From Citrobacter sp. Cu233 (lineage in GTDB: Bacteria; Pseudomonadota; Gammaproteobacteria; Enterobacterales; Enterobacteriaceae): a stretch of DNA of 32,844 nt. Positions 31,819 through 32,844 of this stretch are shown in pieces. A program made the translations under genes and the position numbers. Each line of letters opens with the position of its first letter. Positions within the stretch are counted from its first letter, which is position 1. The stretch spans positions 1 through 32,844 of the forward strand of contig NZ_JAOWIF010000032.1 of assembly GCF_030332225.1 (NCBI RefSeq), given 5' to 3'. A model generated the notes under the pieces. That model had not been told where the DNA came from, searched no databases, and saw nothing but the letters and a program-made list of their open reading frames with translations.

Positions 31819-32844
<1,026 letters not shown>

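Overview
The window is a chromosomal segment of a gammaproteobacterium in the family Enterobacteriaceae. Nearly every gene is collinear with the E. coli K-12 purH-to-tufB region. The diverged PurH, ZraS and ZraP proteins, an ERIC repeat in the thiC leader and a different gene set between thiH and rpoC argue that it is not E. coli K-12. From memory, ZraP looks closer to Salmonella/Citrobacter forms, so a Citrobacter-like member of the Escherichia/Salmonella/Citrobacter group is my best guess. No alignment was run.

Left part (1-11.1 kb). A PurR-controlled promoter drives purHD, the last steps of IMP synthesis plus GAR synthetase. It converges on zraR with the stop codons overlapping. The zinc/envelope-stress system follows: zraSR on the minus strand and zraP on the plus strand. 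They share a symmetric intergenic region with two sigma-54 promoters and two ZraR-type operators. Next comes a leftward cluster, nudC-hemE-nfi-yjaG-hupA-yjaH (NAD-cap/NADH hydrolysis, haem synthesis, DNA repair, a DUF416 protein, HU-alpha and a DUF1481 lipoprotein).

Middle (11.1-17.4 kb). rsd (anti-sigma-70) precedes the tightly overlapped thiCEFSGH operon for HMP-P, thiazole-P and thiamine-P synthesis. A TPP riboswitch controls it. In this genome the P3 arm of the riboswitch aptamer carries a complete ERIC element of about 130 nt, the most striking observation here.

Accessory interval (17.4-19.48 kb). Between thiH and rpoC lie a cspA-family cold-shock gene with a long cspA-type 5' leader and cold box, about 0.9 kb of AT-rich DNA without a recognisable gene, and an orphan lactose/cellobiose-family PTS IIB-IIA pair without its IIC permease, followed by REP/BIME sequences. 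The AT-rich stretch contains a leftward promoter-to-terminator unit that could encode a small RNA. The IIB gene has a CRP-like site spaced as in a class I promoter.

Right part (19.48-32.84 kb). This is the conserved leftward transcription/translation block: tufB (5' end cut by the window edge), secE-nusG, and rplKA-rplJL-rpoBC. It keeps its classical signals: the rplK and rplJ promoters, the L10 leader region, and the rplL-rpoB attenuator with an RNase III-type hairpin. All core genes appear intact and full length.
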